Positions 51,536-59,795 are shown, counted from the first letter of the stretch. The stretch is 64,000 nucleotides of DNA from Ferrimonas sediminum (GCF_900100175.1 NZ_FNEM01000003.1:14725-78724), one strand, 5' to 3'. Notes: generated by a model not told the origin, from the sequence alone. Numbers and translations: made by a program.

Positions 51536-52071
51536 GCCGCCTCCTGGTATTTCGGCCGTATCAGTAGTTCTGCGACCACCATCAACCCCATCAGCCCGTA
51601 AGAGATCAGGCCGTTGTATAGTGTCCAGCACTCCATATCCCCGTAGATCACCGTGGCCGTTGCAATGCTGCCGTTGACCACAAAAAAGACGCACCAGGCC
51701 ACTGTTACCCGGCGTAAATAGGGTACCGCCTGCGCCGGCAGATTCGGATGCCGCAGGCGGGCAAACTGCTCAATCATCGATGGGGAACGCCGCAGCGACC
51801 AACCGAAGGCCAGTAGCATAAGTCCGTTCACCAAAACTGGATACCACAGCAACACCCGCTCATCCCGGGTAAGCAGGTACAAACCAACCAGGCCTGCGCC
51901 CACTAGGGGGATCGCCCGGCCAGCCCGGGGAACCATCGCGGCACGGACCAGCAATAATGCCAGTATCAGAAAAGCAAAAGTCGGCCCCAATTGCTGCTGG
52001 ACCGACACATACACTAATACCGGGTACGCCACCAACAGCAGCGTCACCACGATGGCAAGCAGGGCCTTCAT
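51532..52071 (-). CDS. apeG: Aryl polyene cluster membrane protein (COG4648)
   Basis: A 179-residue inner-membrane protein with about six spans, of the COG4648 type regularly found between ACP and ligase genes in aryl polyene clusters. Its biochemical role is unknown; it may anchor the ACP-bound machinery. The ATG shares its first base with the apeF stop, and the end overlaps apeH by four bases. Confidence 0.8.
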   Translation of the reverse strand: MKALLAIVVTLLLVAYPVLVYVSVQQQLGPTFAFLILALLLVRAAMVPRAGRAIPLVGAGLVGLYLLTRDERVLLWYPVLVNGLMLLAFGWSLRRSPSMIEQFARLRHPNLPAQAVPYLRRVTVAWCVFFVVNGSIATATVIYGDMECWTLYNGLISYGLMGLMVVAELLIRPKYQEAA

Positions 52072-52322
52072 CAGGCGGGAATCAATTTTTCCAGCGCATC
52101 CAGAACGTCATTGACACTGCGGACAGCCTTGAACTCCTCAGGCTGTATCTTCACCCCTGTGGTTTGCTGCAGCTTGATCACCAAGTCAACCGCATCGATG
52201 CTGTCCAGATCCAGATCTTCATACAGACTGGCCTCCGGGGTGATGTCACCGGCCTCGATTTCGAACTCTTCAACCAGAATGGCCGACAGTTCGGCAAACA
52301 ACTCTTGACGACGACTCATCAC
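52071..52322 (-). CDS. apeF: Acyl carrier protein
   Basis: An 83-residue acidic acyl carrier protein with the phosphopantetheine-attachment serine S41 in DLDSIDAVDL. It carries growing polyene or starter acyl groups as thioesters. Two consecutive ATGs are possible. It overlaps apeE by four bases and apeG by one. The phosphopantetheinyl transferase at 54138-54746 is the likely activator. Confidence 0.88.
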   Translation of the reverse strand: MMSRRQELFAELSAILVEEFEIEAGDITPEASLYEDLDLDSIDAVDLVIKLQQTTGVKIQPEEFKAVRSVNDVLDALEKLIPA

Positions 52323-52588
52323 TTCTCCCCTTGTTCAGTTTGGCTGCTGATAAAACGGGCCAGGGCATCAACACTGGCAAAGTGAGAGCGGGTATCTTCG
52401 GCATTGGGGTCCAGTTTTACCCCATAGCGCTTCTTAATCGCCACCCCTAACTCCAGGGCATCGATGGAATCCAGACCCAGTCCTTCAATAAACAGGGGGG
52501 CACCGGTTTCAATGTCGTCTACCGTAATCTCTTCCAGCTCCAGCGCGTCAATGATCAGCTGCTTTAACTCGGTAATTAATGGGTTCAT
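52319..52588 (-). CDS. apeE: Acyl carrier protein
   Basis: An 89-residue acyl carrier protein with attachment serine S41 in LGLDSIDALEL. It is clearly distinct from ApeF in its N- and C-terminal parts (its tail ends SSQTEQGEK), as expected when one ACP serves the starter and the other the extension steps. It overlaps both neighbours by four bases. Confidence 0.88.
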   Translation of the reverse strand: MNPLITELKQLIIDALELEEITVDDIETGAPLFIEGLGLDSIDALELGVAIKKRYGVKLDPNAEDTRSHFASVDALARFISSQTEQGEK

Positions 52589-53367
52589 TCTTTTTCTAAC
52601 TCCGTATTAAATCTCTGTTCCATCTCGCGGGTCAGTCGTCTCACCCGCAACGACTCGGGAGCCCCCTCATCCACGGGACAGTCAATCGGTTCACCGACGT
52701 TCATGCTGATCACAAACCTCGATGGCGAAACCCGATACCAAGGAGTGCCCTTGGTCAGGGTCGTCGGGGTGCAACGCAGGGTAATGGGCAATATCGGTGC
52801 CCTGCTCCCCAACACAATTCGAGCCGCACCTCGCTGCATCTTGATCGGCTCTCCAGGGGAGGTTCTGGTGCCTTCGGGAAACACAATAATATTGTCGCCC
52901 TGTTGCAACTTCTGCCGGCTCAATCTTACCACGTCATCCGGACAATCATTGGCGATATAACCCGCCGCTTTGATCACCCAGCGCATAAACGGGTTTCGCA
53001 GTAACGACTGCTTTACAATGCAGTTGGTATGGGGAATCGCCGAGATCAACACCACCACATCCAGCAAGCAGGGGTGATTGGCAATGATCACCATCCCTTT
53101 GGCCTGCTGAAGCCGTTGCGGCTGCTCTATGACGACCCGGGTCACCCACAGCAACTCCATAAACCGCACAAAAAATCGAAACAACCAGTGGACGCAGCGC
53201 TGGGCACGCCGCTGTTTCTCTGCGGTGGTACCGGGCATCAGCGACAACACCGGGAACACACCGATGCCGGCGATGAGGCCGCCCAGACCAAAGACGGCAA
53301 AACTCAGGCCGGTGGCCAATACCCGGTAGCCATGATAGAGGGCCTGCCTCACCGGGACACGCTCCAA
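52585..53367 (-). CDS. apeD: Lysophospholipid acyltransferase-like protein
   Basis: A 260-residue PlsC-type 1-acylglycerol-3-phosphate acyltransferase. An N-terminal membrane span lies near 20-45. The catalytic NHPCLLD (NHx4D) is near 95, and FPEGTR near 163. In aryl polyene clusters it is proposed to add an acyl chain to the lipid part of the product. It overlaps apeC by 19 bases and apeE by four. Confidence 0.85.
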   Translation of the reverse strand: MERVPVRQALYHGYRVLATGLSFAVFGLGGLIAGIGVFPVLSLMPGTTAEKQRRAQRCVHWLFRFFVRFMELLWVTRVVIEQPQRLQQAKGMVIIANHPCLLDVVVLISAIPHTNCIVKQSLLRNPFMRWVIKAAGYIANDCPDDVVRLSRQKLQQGDNIIVFPEGTRTSPGEPIKMQRGAARIVLGSRAPILPITLRCTPTTLTKGTPWYRVSPSRFVISMNVGEPIDCPVDEGAPESLRVRRLTREMEQRFNTELEKE

Positions 53368-54056
53368 TGGTAACGCTGTCGCTCCTGCTGCATCACCACG
53401 CCACCGGCGGCACTGTTTAACATCCTCAGCACCTGCCAGGGTACCGAGGTAAGCGGCGGGTGATCGGCCGGAGCCTCGCAGGCCCGGGCCAGCAACCGGG
53501 TCGAGGCCGACAGTGACAACCGCAGAGCCAGCGCCATGGCCGGTTGCTGCGGCTCTGCCGGTGTCAGAAATCGAGCCGGTACCGGCTCATCCATGTACAC
53601 CACCAACACATCCTGATCGGCGCTCAGTTGACTCTGACCTTCAATCAGGGCCATCAACAGGGTATCGCTGCCTGCGGCAATGGAGGTGGACGCCTGGGTA
53701 TTGGAAAAATGAATGCCATAACTGCCGGACGCGAAATTGTGCACCGACTGGCTAAAACGAGTGGGCGATACCGCCTCTCCCGCCAACAGGCGATCGAGCA
53801 TGTCGACGGTTTGGCCGACTTCACCATGCTGAGATGCAAACACGGTCGCCAGTTGCCCCTCCCCGTTCAACGGCTCCGCCACATGCAGCGCCATTTTGGC
53901 CAGCCGCGTCAGGCGACGACGCTTCATCGCTGGCACAAAAGGCAGTGCCGGCGTTGAGCCATCATCAGCATCGGGATAAACGGGCAGTTCGCTGGCTGGA
54001 TTCGAGGTTGACGATGTCCACCCCTGCCAACCCAGAACAGGGAAAGTGTATTTCAT
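53349..54056 (-). CDS. apeC: Ketosynthase-like chain-length factor
   Basis: A 235-residue protein of the Ketoacyl-synt_2 type. The region equivalent to the ketosynthase nucleophile (FSNTQASTSIAAG near 115-130) has no cysteine, so it is a partner subunit rather than an active synthase. Characterised ApeC pairs with ApeO and sets chain length. It is the first gene of the minus-strand operon. The upstream 80 bases are AT-rich and shared with the divergent transferase gene. Confidence 0.83.
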   Translation of the reverse strand: MKYTFPVLGWQGWTSSTSNPASELPVYPDADDGSTPALPFVPAMKRRRLTRLAKMALHVAEPLNGEGQLATVFASQHGEVGQTVDMLDRLLAGEAVSPTRFSQSVHNFASGSYGIHFSNTQASTSIAAGSDTLLMALIEGQSQLSADQDVLVVYMDEPVPARFLTPAEPQQPAMALALRLSLSASTRLLARACEAPADHPPLTSVPWQVLRMLNSAAGGVVMQQERQRYHWSVSR

Positions 54057-54137
54057 ATCTCGTTGTAATTACGATTAAAGTCGTTATTCTGATTTATGCG
54101 ACGGCTACAATATCGTTTTTCGCCAATCCACACAAGA
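54057..54137. promoter_or_regulatory. AT-rich divergent promoter region of the aryl polyene cluster
   Basis: This short AT-rich gap must hold the apeC promoter and probably that of the transferase gene. A TACAAT at 54106-54111 is a possible plus-strand -10 element, with a poor -35. An imperfect inverted repeat (ACGA at 54071-54074 with TCGT at 54081-54084) could be an operator. The next 200 bases inside the transferase gene are also AT-rich. Confidence 0.4.
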
Positions 54138-54746
54138 ATGAGTAAACAAACCGGGCCAGAAATGACGTCTCCTACCCAGATTCATTCACTATTTACATAT
54201 AACGATCAGCAGCTACGAATTATTATCGGAGAATTTTTCGGCAATCCAGATCGAAAGCAATTAAAACACGCTCAACGAGCCGCGGTGATAAATCTATATA
54301 AGCAACTCAATATTGATGGAAAATTCCCCGACACCTGGTCAAAAGACCCCAATGGCAAACCCCATTTCCATCACCACCCCTGGCAACTGTCCATCAGTCA
54401 CAGCGATCGGTACGTTGCCCTGGTCGTAGCCAGTCACGGCCCCTTGGGCATCGATCTTCAAACCCATGGCCGCCGGCACCAATCACGGCTGTCTCGCTAC
54501 CTAAACTGGCCCGAATCCCAGTTTTTCCATCGTTGGTGCCTGTACGAAGCGGCGTACAAAGCAGGACTGACGGGTTCGCGTTCCCTGCTCGAGCTGGTTG
54601 CGGACGCCGAGTTGTCGCCGCAGCCGTTTTCCTTCCTCAATGCCACCGGCCACTGTTGGTCTCCCGCCCCCGGACTGTCCGCGGCCTTAATCACCGCTAC
54701 GGACTTGTCGACACCGGCGCTCTGTACTAGTTTGATAACAAGCTAA
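54138..54746 (+). CDS. 4'-phosphopantetheinyl transferase (Sfp type)
   Basis: About 202 residues. The core motifs of Sfp-type transferases are present: SISHSDRYVALVVA near 89-102, GIDLQTHGR near 108 and WCLYEAAYKAG near 136. It would move the phosphopantetheine arm of CoA to the serine of ApeE and ApeF. The start is uncertain: ATG at 54138 (used here), 54162 or 54096, none with a strong ribosome-binding site. The first third is much richer in A and T than the rest of the cluster. It is divergent from apeC. Confidence 0.83.
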   Translation: MSKQTGPEMTSPTQIHSLFTYNDQQLRIIIGEFFGNPDRKQLKHAQRAAVINLYKQLNIDGKFPDTWSKDPNGKPHFHHHPWQLSISHSDRYVALVVASHGPLGIDLQTHGRRHQSRLSRYLNWPESQFFHRWCLYEAAYKAGLTGSRSLLELVADAELSPQPFSFLNATGHCWSPAPGLSAALITATDLSTPALCTSLITS

Positions 54747-54796
54747 AAAATCAAATCAGCTCGGACGCATCCCATTTCAATGAGGACGCCAGACCT

Positions 54797-55735
54797 ATGC
54801 CGACGTTGTTTTTTTGTTGTTTGCCCCTCCTCCTCTGCGGTTGCAACAACCTGTATTTTTACTCGCCCGGACCCCAGGAACAACCACTCGTGGCGCCACA
54901 GCATTCACGTTACCAGGATCACTGGCTGCCCTCGCGCTCCGGCAATACGCTTCACCTTCAGTACCACTTCGCTTCCAGCCGCAGTGATCGGCTGGTGGTC
55001 CACTTTCATGGCAACGCCGGCAACCTCAGCGAGACCGGAGAAAAGGTCCTGTGGCTGCTGGAACACGGGTTCGATGTGCTGATGTTCGACTACTCCGGCT
55101 ATGGCCACTCCACCGGCCGGGCCACTTCTGACGCTCTGGCTCAGGATGCCGCCACCGTGTTGCGCTTTGTCAGCCGCAACCCAATCACCCGCCACAAAAA
55201 CACCACCATTATTGCCACCTCGATGGGCAGTGCCATCGCCCTGGAAGGGCTGGCCTTAACCGGGCTGGAAGCCCATTTCAACCAGCTTCTGGTGGACAGC
55301 TCATTTGATCTCTATTCGCTGTTAGCCCGGGATGTGGTGGCCGACTACCCGGGCGGGCGGCTGTGGCGCCACCTAATTCCCTGGTTTGTTGATGACCGCG
55401 CCTCACCGATCCATACCGCCAGCCAGCTCAAGCAGTTGCCGGTCATCATCTCCCACTGCCGCGATGATCACCTCATCCCCTACCAACGGGCCGCGGGTCT
55501 GTATGACTCCCTGAATACCAACAAGCAGTGGTGGTTACTGGATAATTGCCAGCACGCCAGAGGCTTTACCGACGAATACCCCAACCATCAACAGCAATTA
55601 CTTTTTCAGCTAAATATCGGGGAGGCGCAGGTGGGGTTCGAATCGAATCCGGAGTCAAAGCACCCGCCGCGAGCCAAGCCTCATAATTCGGCACCAATAG
55701 GGGGCAATTCATTTACCGCCCCAAGGGGCAAATAG
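54797..55735 (+). CDS. Alpha/beta hydrolase lipoprotein
   Basis: A 312-residue probable lipoprotein with a short hydrophobic signal and lipobox LLCGC. The alpha/beta hydrolase fold has an HFHGNAGN oxyanion segment near 73-80 and the nucleophile in ATSMGSA near 145. The acid is in CRDDHLIPY and the histidine in CQHARGF near 255. This resembles the YfhR/BEM46-like family. The last 35 residues are proline- and asparagine-rich and do not look like the fold, so the 3' end may have been altered. The substrate is unknown. It follows the transferase gene by 50 bases. Confidence 0.78.
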   Translation: MPTLFFCCLPLLLCGCNNLYFYSPGPQEQPLVAPQHSRYQDHWLPSRSGNTLHLQYHFASSRSDRLVVHFHGNAGNLSETGEKVLWLLEHGFDVLMFDYSGYGHSTGRATSDALAQDAATVLRFVSRNPITRHKNTTIIATSMGSAIALEGLALTGLEAHFNQLLVDSSFDLYSLLARDVVADYPGGRLWRHLIPWFVDDRASPIHTASQLKQLPVIISHCRDDHLIPYQRAAGLYDSLNTNKQWWLLDNCQHARGFTDEYPNHQQQLLFQLNIGEAQVGFESNPESKHPPRAKPHNSAPIGGNSFTAPRGK

Positions 55736-55817
55736 TTTATCGGGATTTGATACTAAATATGCAACTTAAGCCTAATGAGTATCGCTCAACCTAAATATCC
55801 TATCCGGGGTAAAGAAT

Positions 55818-55841
55818 AAAAAACGCGGCCATCAGTCGCGC
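55818..55841 (-). terminator. Orphan leftward terminator
   Basis: On the minus strand a six-pair stem with one G-U pair (CGCGAC with GCCGCG) and a 5-base loop is followed by TTTTTTATT. The only minus-strand frame upstream of it is the 38-codon frame at 55885-56001. Confidence 0.65.
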
Positions 55842-55884
55842 TTTAATTCCACCGTAATGGATAAAATTTGATGGATTGACCGCG

Positions 55885-56001
55885 CTATTTCAACGCCTTT
55901 CGATCATTACCCGCTTGTCCGGTAATGGCTGCATCCTGTGTTACAGGCCCACCTCTGAACTCCCTATTACGCTTTATGGCGCAAGCCACCGCACCCACCA
56001 T
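55885..56001 (-). CDS. Candidate 38-residue protein with its own terminator
   Basis: A minus-strand frame from ATG at 56001 to TAG at 55885 encodes 38 residues, starting MVGAVACAIKRNREF and ending in a basic tail (NDRKALK). A good terminator follows 43 bases later. There is no clear ribosome-binding site or promoter. I do not recognise a family. It may be a real small protein, a remnant of a mobile or larger gene, or part of a small RNA. The plus strand of 55736-56108 holds no other supported gene. Confidence 0.3.
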   Translation of the reverse strand: MVGAVACAIKRNREFRGGPVTQDAAITGQAGNDRKALK

Positions 56002-56108
56002 AAAAAGTCATAGCAATGAATCATTCTGTTGCTTCAGGACGTTGAAGAGAGCTAAAAAAAGCCAAATAATAGTAGCCCCTCATCAAACTCCCACAGGAAA
56101 GCGATACC

Positions 56109-56669
56109 ATGAGCCCCAACCCAGGCAAGGCCGTTTTTCTCACCGCCCTGAGTGTGATGGCCTCGCTGCTGATGTTTCTCTATCTTCAGCCACGCTACGG
56201 CAGCGGCATTGCCGCCCTGACCTGGCTGCTGCCGGTGGTGGTCGGTTTGGCTCTGCTATTACACCATCGCCGTGCCGACCGGCACGCTGCCCCAGACCAC
56301 CGCGGCCAGGACTGGAGCGGCGTCTACCAGTATCAAATGAAACGAGTCGTTTACCGGGTCTGTCCCGCCCTGGTTCTGTTCGCCCTCAGTTGCGCCCTGC
56401 TGGCACTGCAAGGACGAGGCAGCAACACGCTACTCAGCCTGTGCCAAAGTCCGCCTGGCCAGGTGTCTGCGACCACATTGGCACTGGTGGTCACCCTCGT
56501 CGGCTCCATCTGCAGCGTGATTGTCGGCCTCTATCGCTGGGCGCGCTGTCCGGCCTGCGGGGAGTTACCTCCGGGAACCGGCGGCAGCACCGGCGGCGTG
56601 CCGCTGTTTCTGGATCATTGTCCCAGGTGCCACGCCACTCTCAGTCGCGCGCCCGCCGTCAGGAAGTAA
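56109..56669 (+). CDS. Membrane protein with C-terminal zinc ribbon, function unknown
   Basis: A 186-residue protein. It has membrane spans near 8-28, 32-52, 78-100 and 120-142, followed by a cytoplasmic or periplasmic tail with two CxxC pairs (CPAC near 145 and CPRC near 173) that would form a zinc ribbon. AGGAAA precedes the ATG. I do not recognise the family. It is monocistronic in an otherwise degenerate region. Confidence 0.65.
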   Translation: MSPNPGKAVFLTALSVMASLLMFLYLQPRYGSGIAALTWLLPVVVGLALLLHHRRADRHAAPDHRGQDWSGVYQYQMKRVVYRVCPALVLFALSCALLALQGRGSNTLLSLCQSPPGQVSATTLALVVTLVGSICSVIVGLYRWARCPACGELPPGTGGSTGGVPLFLDHCPRCHATLSRAPAVRK

Positions 56670-56827
56670 ACCCAGGTAACACCGGCGTTGGGCGGCCCCT
56701 CGGTCAGGGCTTGGGGAACGCCCATGATCTTCAGGCCATCAGACTTTAGATAGGTCACGACGCTGCCGCATTGGATGGTCGCTCCGGTACTGGAAAGCGG
56801 CGCATGGGTGCCTCTGTTGCCATACAG
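56615..56827 (-). pseudogene. Protein-like minus-strand frame, possible remnant
   Basis: A 70-codon stop-free frame with normal-looking composition (core YLKSDGLKIMGVPQALTEGP) ends at 56615, inside the oppositely oriented zinc-ribbon gene. Stops interrupt it upstream, and no start is evident. On the plus strand a different frame (56670-56963, broken by a TAG at 56751) is also protein-like. At most one is likely to be real. I recognise neither. The region 56670-57036 otherwise holds only GC-rich hairpins near 56963-57013. Confidence 0.2.
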
Positions 56828-57036
56828 TCAGGGCGATGGATTGCCTGGCTACACCACCTATCCGCAAAGTCACCATATGTCGTCGCAAGTGTGGACGTTC
56901 ATCCGGCTCTTACAGGCGAGTCTGGCGCAGGTTCCGCTGTTCGCCCCGCTGGCATCAAGGTAAGCCGCCCCGGCGGCTAACCAGGGCGGCTCCTCAGCCC
57001 GCTCTATGGGCTGACACTAACGCCGTCCGGACACGG

Positions 57037-58245
57037 CTATTCAGGCTCATCCAGCGCCACGCGAGCCGGATCCGGTGCCACCCACTGACGACGCTGTCCG
57101 GGTTCCGAGATCACATAGCCCAGCATCACCCCGATGCAGCTGAGGCCAATGGCGATGCCCACCGCTTCCAGCGCCCGGCTGGCGAACAGGGCTACCGCCG
57201 CACTGGCAGCAAAGCTGATGCTGATTTGAATGCTGTTTTGCAACCCTGCCGCCGTGGCCGGGCACTCTTTGGCACACCCCAGTGCCCGGTTGACCACAAT
57301 GGGGTACAGGGCGCCGTTGGCGGCCGCCAGCAGGCAGAAAGGCGCCAGAAGCGGCCAGATCACCGGAATCGACAGCTGAGACACCACCAACAGGATCAAC
57401 GACGCCAGACCAAACACCAGCAGCAACTGTTTCAATACCCAACCATCGCCGCATTTCTCCACCGCCCGCTTGCCCAGATAGCCGCCAACCATAAAGGCCA
57501 GAGTCTGGGGAATGAACACCCCGGCAATGTCACCGGCGCCGTAGCCTAAGGAGGTCATCACCTTGGGCAGGCCGGTGAGAAAGGCAAAGAATGCCGCCGA
57601 GCCAGCACTGTAGATCAGCACGTTTCCCAGATAGTTAGGACGACGCAGCAGCAAACCAAAATCAGCGGCGATGCTGGTGTTGGTCGGCAGCGGCCGATCC
57701 GCAGATCGCATCAGGGTCACCCCAAAACAGAGCGCTCCCATGGCCGCCAGGGCAACAAAGATCGCTTGCCAGTCAAAGCCATGCAGCAGTGCCACCCCTA
57801 ACTGAGGCGCCAGCGCCGGGGTCAGTGCCACCAGCGGCATAATGGTGGCAAACAATCGCCGGGCATCGGACTCGCTTTTTTCTGCGATCACCATCGCCTG
57901 CCAGATCACCGCCGCCGCCGACACTCCCAGGGCCTGCAGCGCTCTCAGCAGCAACAGTTGCCAGATGCTGTCCACCACCAGTACCGCCAGAGAGGAGAGC
58001 ACAAACAGACCCAGTCCCAGCAACAAAGCATTGCGACGACCAAAGCGGTCGGAGATCACGCCCCACAACAGCTGCCCCAGCGCCAACCCCGCCAGAAACA
58101 CCGACAGGCTCAGCGCCACCGCTTCGGCGCCGGTACCAAAGTAGTCCTGCATGCGTTCAAAGGCGGGCAGGTACATGTCCGTGGCCACAAACCCCAGCAT
58201 CGACAACGCAGCCAGATACACCATTTCCAATCGAGCCATCTTCAT
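57037..58245 (-). CDS. punC: MFS purine nucleoside efflux pump
   Basis: A 402-residue, 12-span major facilitator of the Bcr/CflA type, with the DRFGRRNALLLG loop after span 2. It lies divergent to a clear orthologue of PunR (YdhB), as punC (ydhC) does in E. coli, where it exports purine nucleosides such as adenosine. The ATG at 58245 is preferred to the earlier one at 58260. A PunR-type operator lies in the intergenic space, so activation by PunR is expected. Confidence 0.85.
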   Translation of the reverse strand: MKMARLEMVYLAALSMLGFVATDMYLPAFERMQDYFGTGAEAVALSLSVFLAGLALGQLLWGVISDRFGRRNALLLGLGLFVLSSLAVLVVDSIWQLLLLRALQALGVSAAAVIWQAMVIAEKSESDARRLFATIMPLVALTPALAPQLGVALLHGFDWQAIFVALAAMGALCFGVTLMRSADRPLPTNTSIAADFGLLLRRPNYLGNVLIYSAGSAAFFAFLTGLPKVMTSLGYGAGDIAGVFIPQTLAFMVGGYLGKRAVEKCGDGWVLKQLLLVFGLASLILLVVSQLSIPVIWPLLAPFCLLAAANGALYPIVVNRALGCAKECPATAAGLQNSIQISISFAASAAVALFASRALEAVGIAIGLSCIGVMLGYVISEPGQRRQWVAPDPARVALDEPE

Positions 58246-58338
58246 AACATTTCCAATCAAAATAATTAATCAATGGAGTGGCGCCTACCCCATGTATATC
58301 AAGGGCTGCGATTGTAGAGATCGTCATGAAGAAAATTA

Positions 58339-58363
58339 AACGATATAATCACCCTCTATCGTT
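58339..58363. promoter_or_regulatory. Predicted PunR (LysR-type) operator
   Basis: A perfect inverted repeat, AACGATA - 11 bases - TATCGTT, sits between the divergent punC and punR genes. The T-N11-A geometry is that of LysR-type regulators. It overlaps a TATAAT (58344-58349) oriented towards punR, which would allow autorepression, and lies upstream of punC, which would allow activation. Confidence 0.75.
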
Positions 58364-58380
58364 CAAAAAATTTGATTAGT

Positions 58381-59280
58381 ATGTTTTCCAAACACACCTT
58401 GGTGATGCTGGACACCGTCGCCAGGCTGGGGAGCTTTACCCTGGCCGCCCAGCAACTGCACAAAGTGCCGTCGGCCATCAGTTACAACGTCAAGCAGGTG
58501 GAACGGGATCTCGGAGTCACCCTGTTTCAACGCCTGCCCCGACGGGTCGAACTGACGGAAGCGGGCCGGCACTTTATGGCGGAAGCCCGAGTGATGCTCA
58601 GGCAGATGGAGGAGCTTCGGCAGCAGACCCAGCGGGTCGCCAACGGCTGGCAACAGACCCTGAGACTGGCGCTGGATAATGTGGTCAAACCGCTGCGGAT
58701 CACGACATTGGTACGCGACTTCTATCGCCAGTTTGACGACGCCGAACTGGTGATCAGCATGGAGGTGTTTAACGGCGTGTGGGATGCGTTGGCCGATGGC
58801 CGGGCCGACATCGCCATTGGCGCCACCTCCGCCATTCCGGTCGGCGGTGACTTTGGTTTTCGCGACATGGGAGAGCTGCAATGGCGCTTTGTCATGGCCC
58901 CCCACCACCCCTGCGCCAAAGAGGCGGTGCTCACCCATCAGCAGCTGGAACAATACCCGGTGATCTGCCTGGAGGACAGTGCCCGAACCCTGCCCAAACG
59001 CAGTAACTGGCAACTGGATAATCAGCGCAGACTGATGGTACCGGACTGGCCCAACGCCATCGCCTGCTTCATCGAAGGGCTGGGTCTGGGCTGCATGCCC
59101 AGCCACTATGCCGACCCGTTGATTGCCAGGGGACTGCTGGTCGAACGCGCTTTGCCGGATCCGCGCCGCCCCAGTGCCTGCTGCCTGGCCTGGCGCAATG
59201 ACGATAGCAACGCGTTACTGGCCTGGGTCCTGGATTATCTGGGAGACAGCGAGCAGCTTAACCGCGAATGGCTCAGCTAA
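58381..59280 (+). CDS. punR: LysR-type regulator PunR
   Basis: A 299-residue LysR-family activator. The N-terminal winged helix-turn-helix (FTLAAQQLHKVPSAISYNVKQ near 19-39) and the co-inducer domain follow the E. coli YdhB/PunR sequence closely, including EVFNGVWDALADGRADIAIG and TLPKRSNW. E. coli PunR responds to adenosine and turns on punC. An in-frame TTG at 58372 exists, but the ATG at 58381 matches the family start. It is divergent from punC over the operator. Confidence 0.92.
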   Translation: MFSKHTLVMLDTVARLGSFTLAAQQLHKVPSAISYNVKQVERDLGVTLFQRLPRRVELTEAGRHFMAEARVMLRQMEELRQQTQRVANGWQQTLRLALDNVVKPLRITTLVRDFYRQFDDAELVISMEVFNGVWDALADGRADIAIGATSAIPVGGDFGFRDMGELQWRFVMAPHHPCAKEAVLTHQQLEQYPVICLEDSARTLPKRSNWQLDNQRRLMVPDWPNAIACFIEGLGLGCMPSHYADPLIARGLLVERALPDPRRPSACCLAWRNDDSNALLAWVLDYLGDSEQLNREWLS

Positions 59281-59291
59281 CCGACCGAACC

Positions 59292-59795
59292 TCAGCCGAA
59301 AGCAGGATGGTAGGCGACCTCGCCACAAGGGACACTTCCCTTCAGGCTCCGGGCCATAAAGTACTGAGCCGGAACCCCGGGGTAGGTCAACGAGGATTCC
59401 GCCACAAAGCCAAAACGACCGTAATAGGCGGGATCACCCACCAGCACCACCCCGTTCACACCCTGGGTGCTGAGTCGTAAAATCGCCTCATTGACCAGCG
59501 CCGAACCAATGCCCTGGCCCTGGCTGTTCGGCGTCACCGACACTGGGGCCAACCCGACCCAGCCCAGATCCTCGCCATCAATGGTCACCGGAGAGACGGC
59601 GATGTGTCCCACCACCCGCTCCTGCTCCAGCGCCACCAACGACAACACCAAGGCCCCCTGACCACGCAGCCTTTCCACAATCAGGTGCTCGGTAGGCTGG
59701 GCTCCTGGCTCATGATGAGGATGGTTGAGAAACGCCTCGTAAGTGATGCGGCCGATGGCCTCACTGTCACCAATCTGTTCAACCCGTATCTGCAT
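59292..59795 (-). CDS. YhbS-like GNAT acetyltransferase
   Basis: A 167-residue acetyltransferase with the acetyl-CoA loop SQGQGIGSALVNEA near 89-102, and VLVGDPAYYGRFGF near 115, a hallmark of the YhbS subgroup. The substrate is unknown. The ATG at 59795 has GGTGGG upstream; a longer frame to 59852 has no family sequence. It converges on punR, with 11 bases between the stops. Confidence 0.85.
   Translation of the reverse strand: MQIRVEQIGDSEAIGRITYEAFLNHPHHEPGAQPTEHLIVERLRGQGALVLSLVALEQERVVGHIAVSPVTIDGEDLGWVGLAPVSVTPNSQGQGIGSALVNEAILRLSTQGVNGVVLVGDPAYYGRFGFVAESSLTYPGVPAQYFMARSLKGSVPCGEVAYHPAFG

Noticed and set aside
55633-55650. GGTTCGAATC resembling a tRNA T-arm
   Set aside because: The flanking bases do not pair as a T-stem, there is no acceptor stem or CCA end, and the sequence lies within the hydrolase gene.
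55925-56749. 274-codon plus-strand frame over the zinc-ribbon gene
   Set aside because: It is a shifted frame, arginine- and proline-rich, with no ribosome-binding site. The frame at 56109 has membrane spans and zinc ligands.
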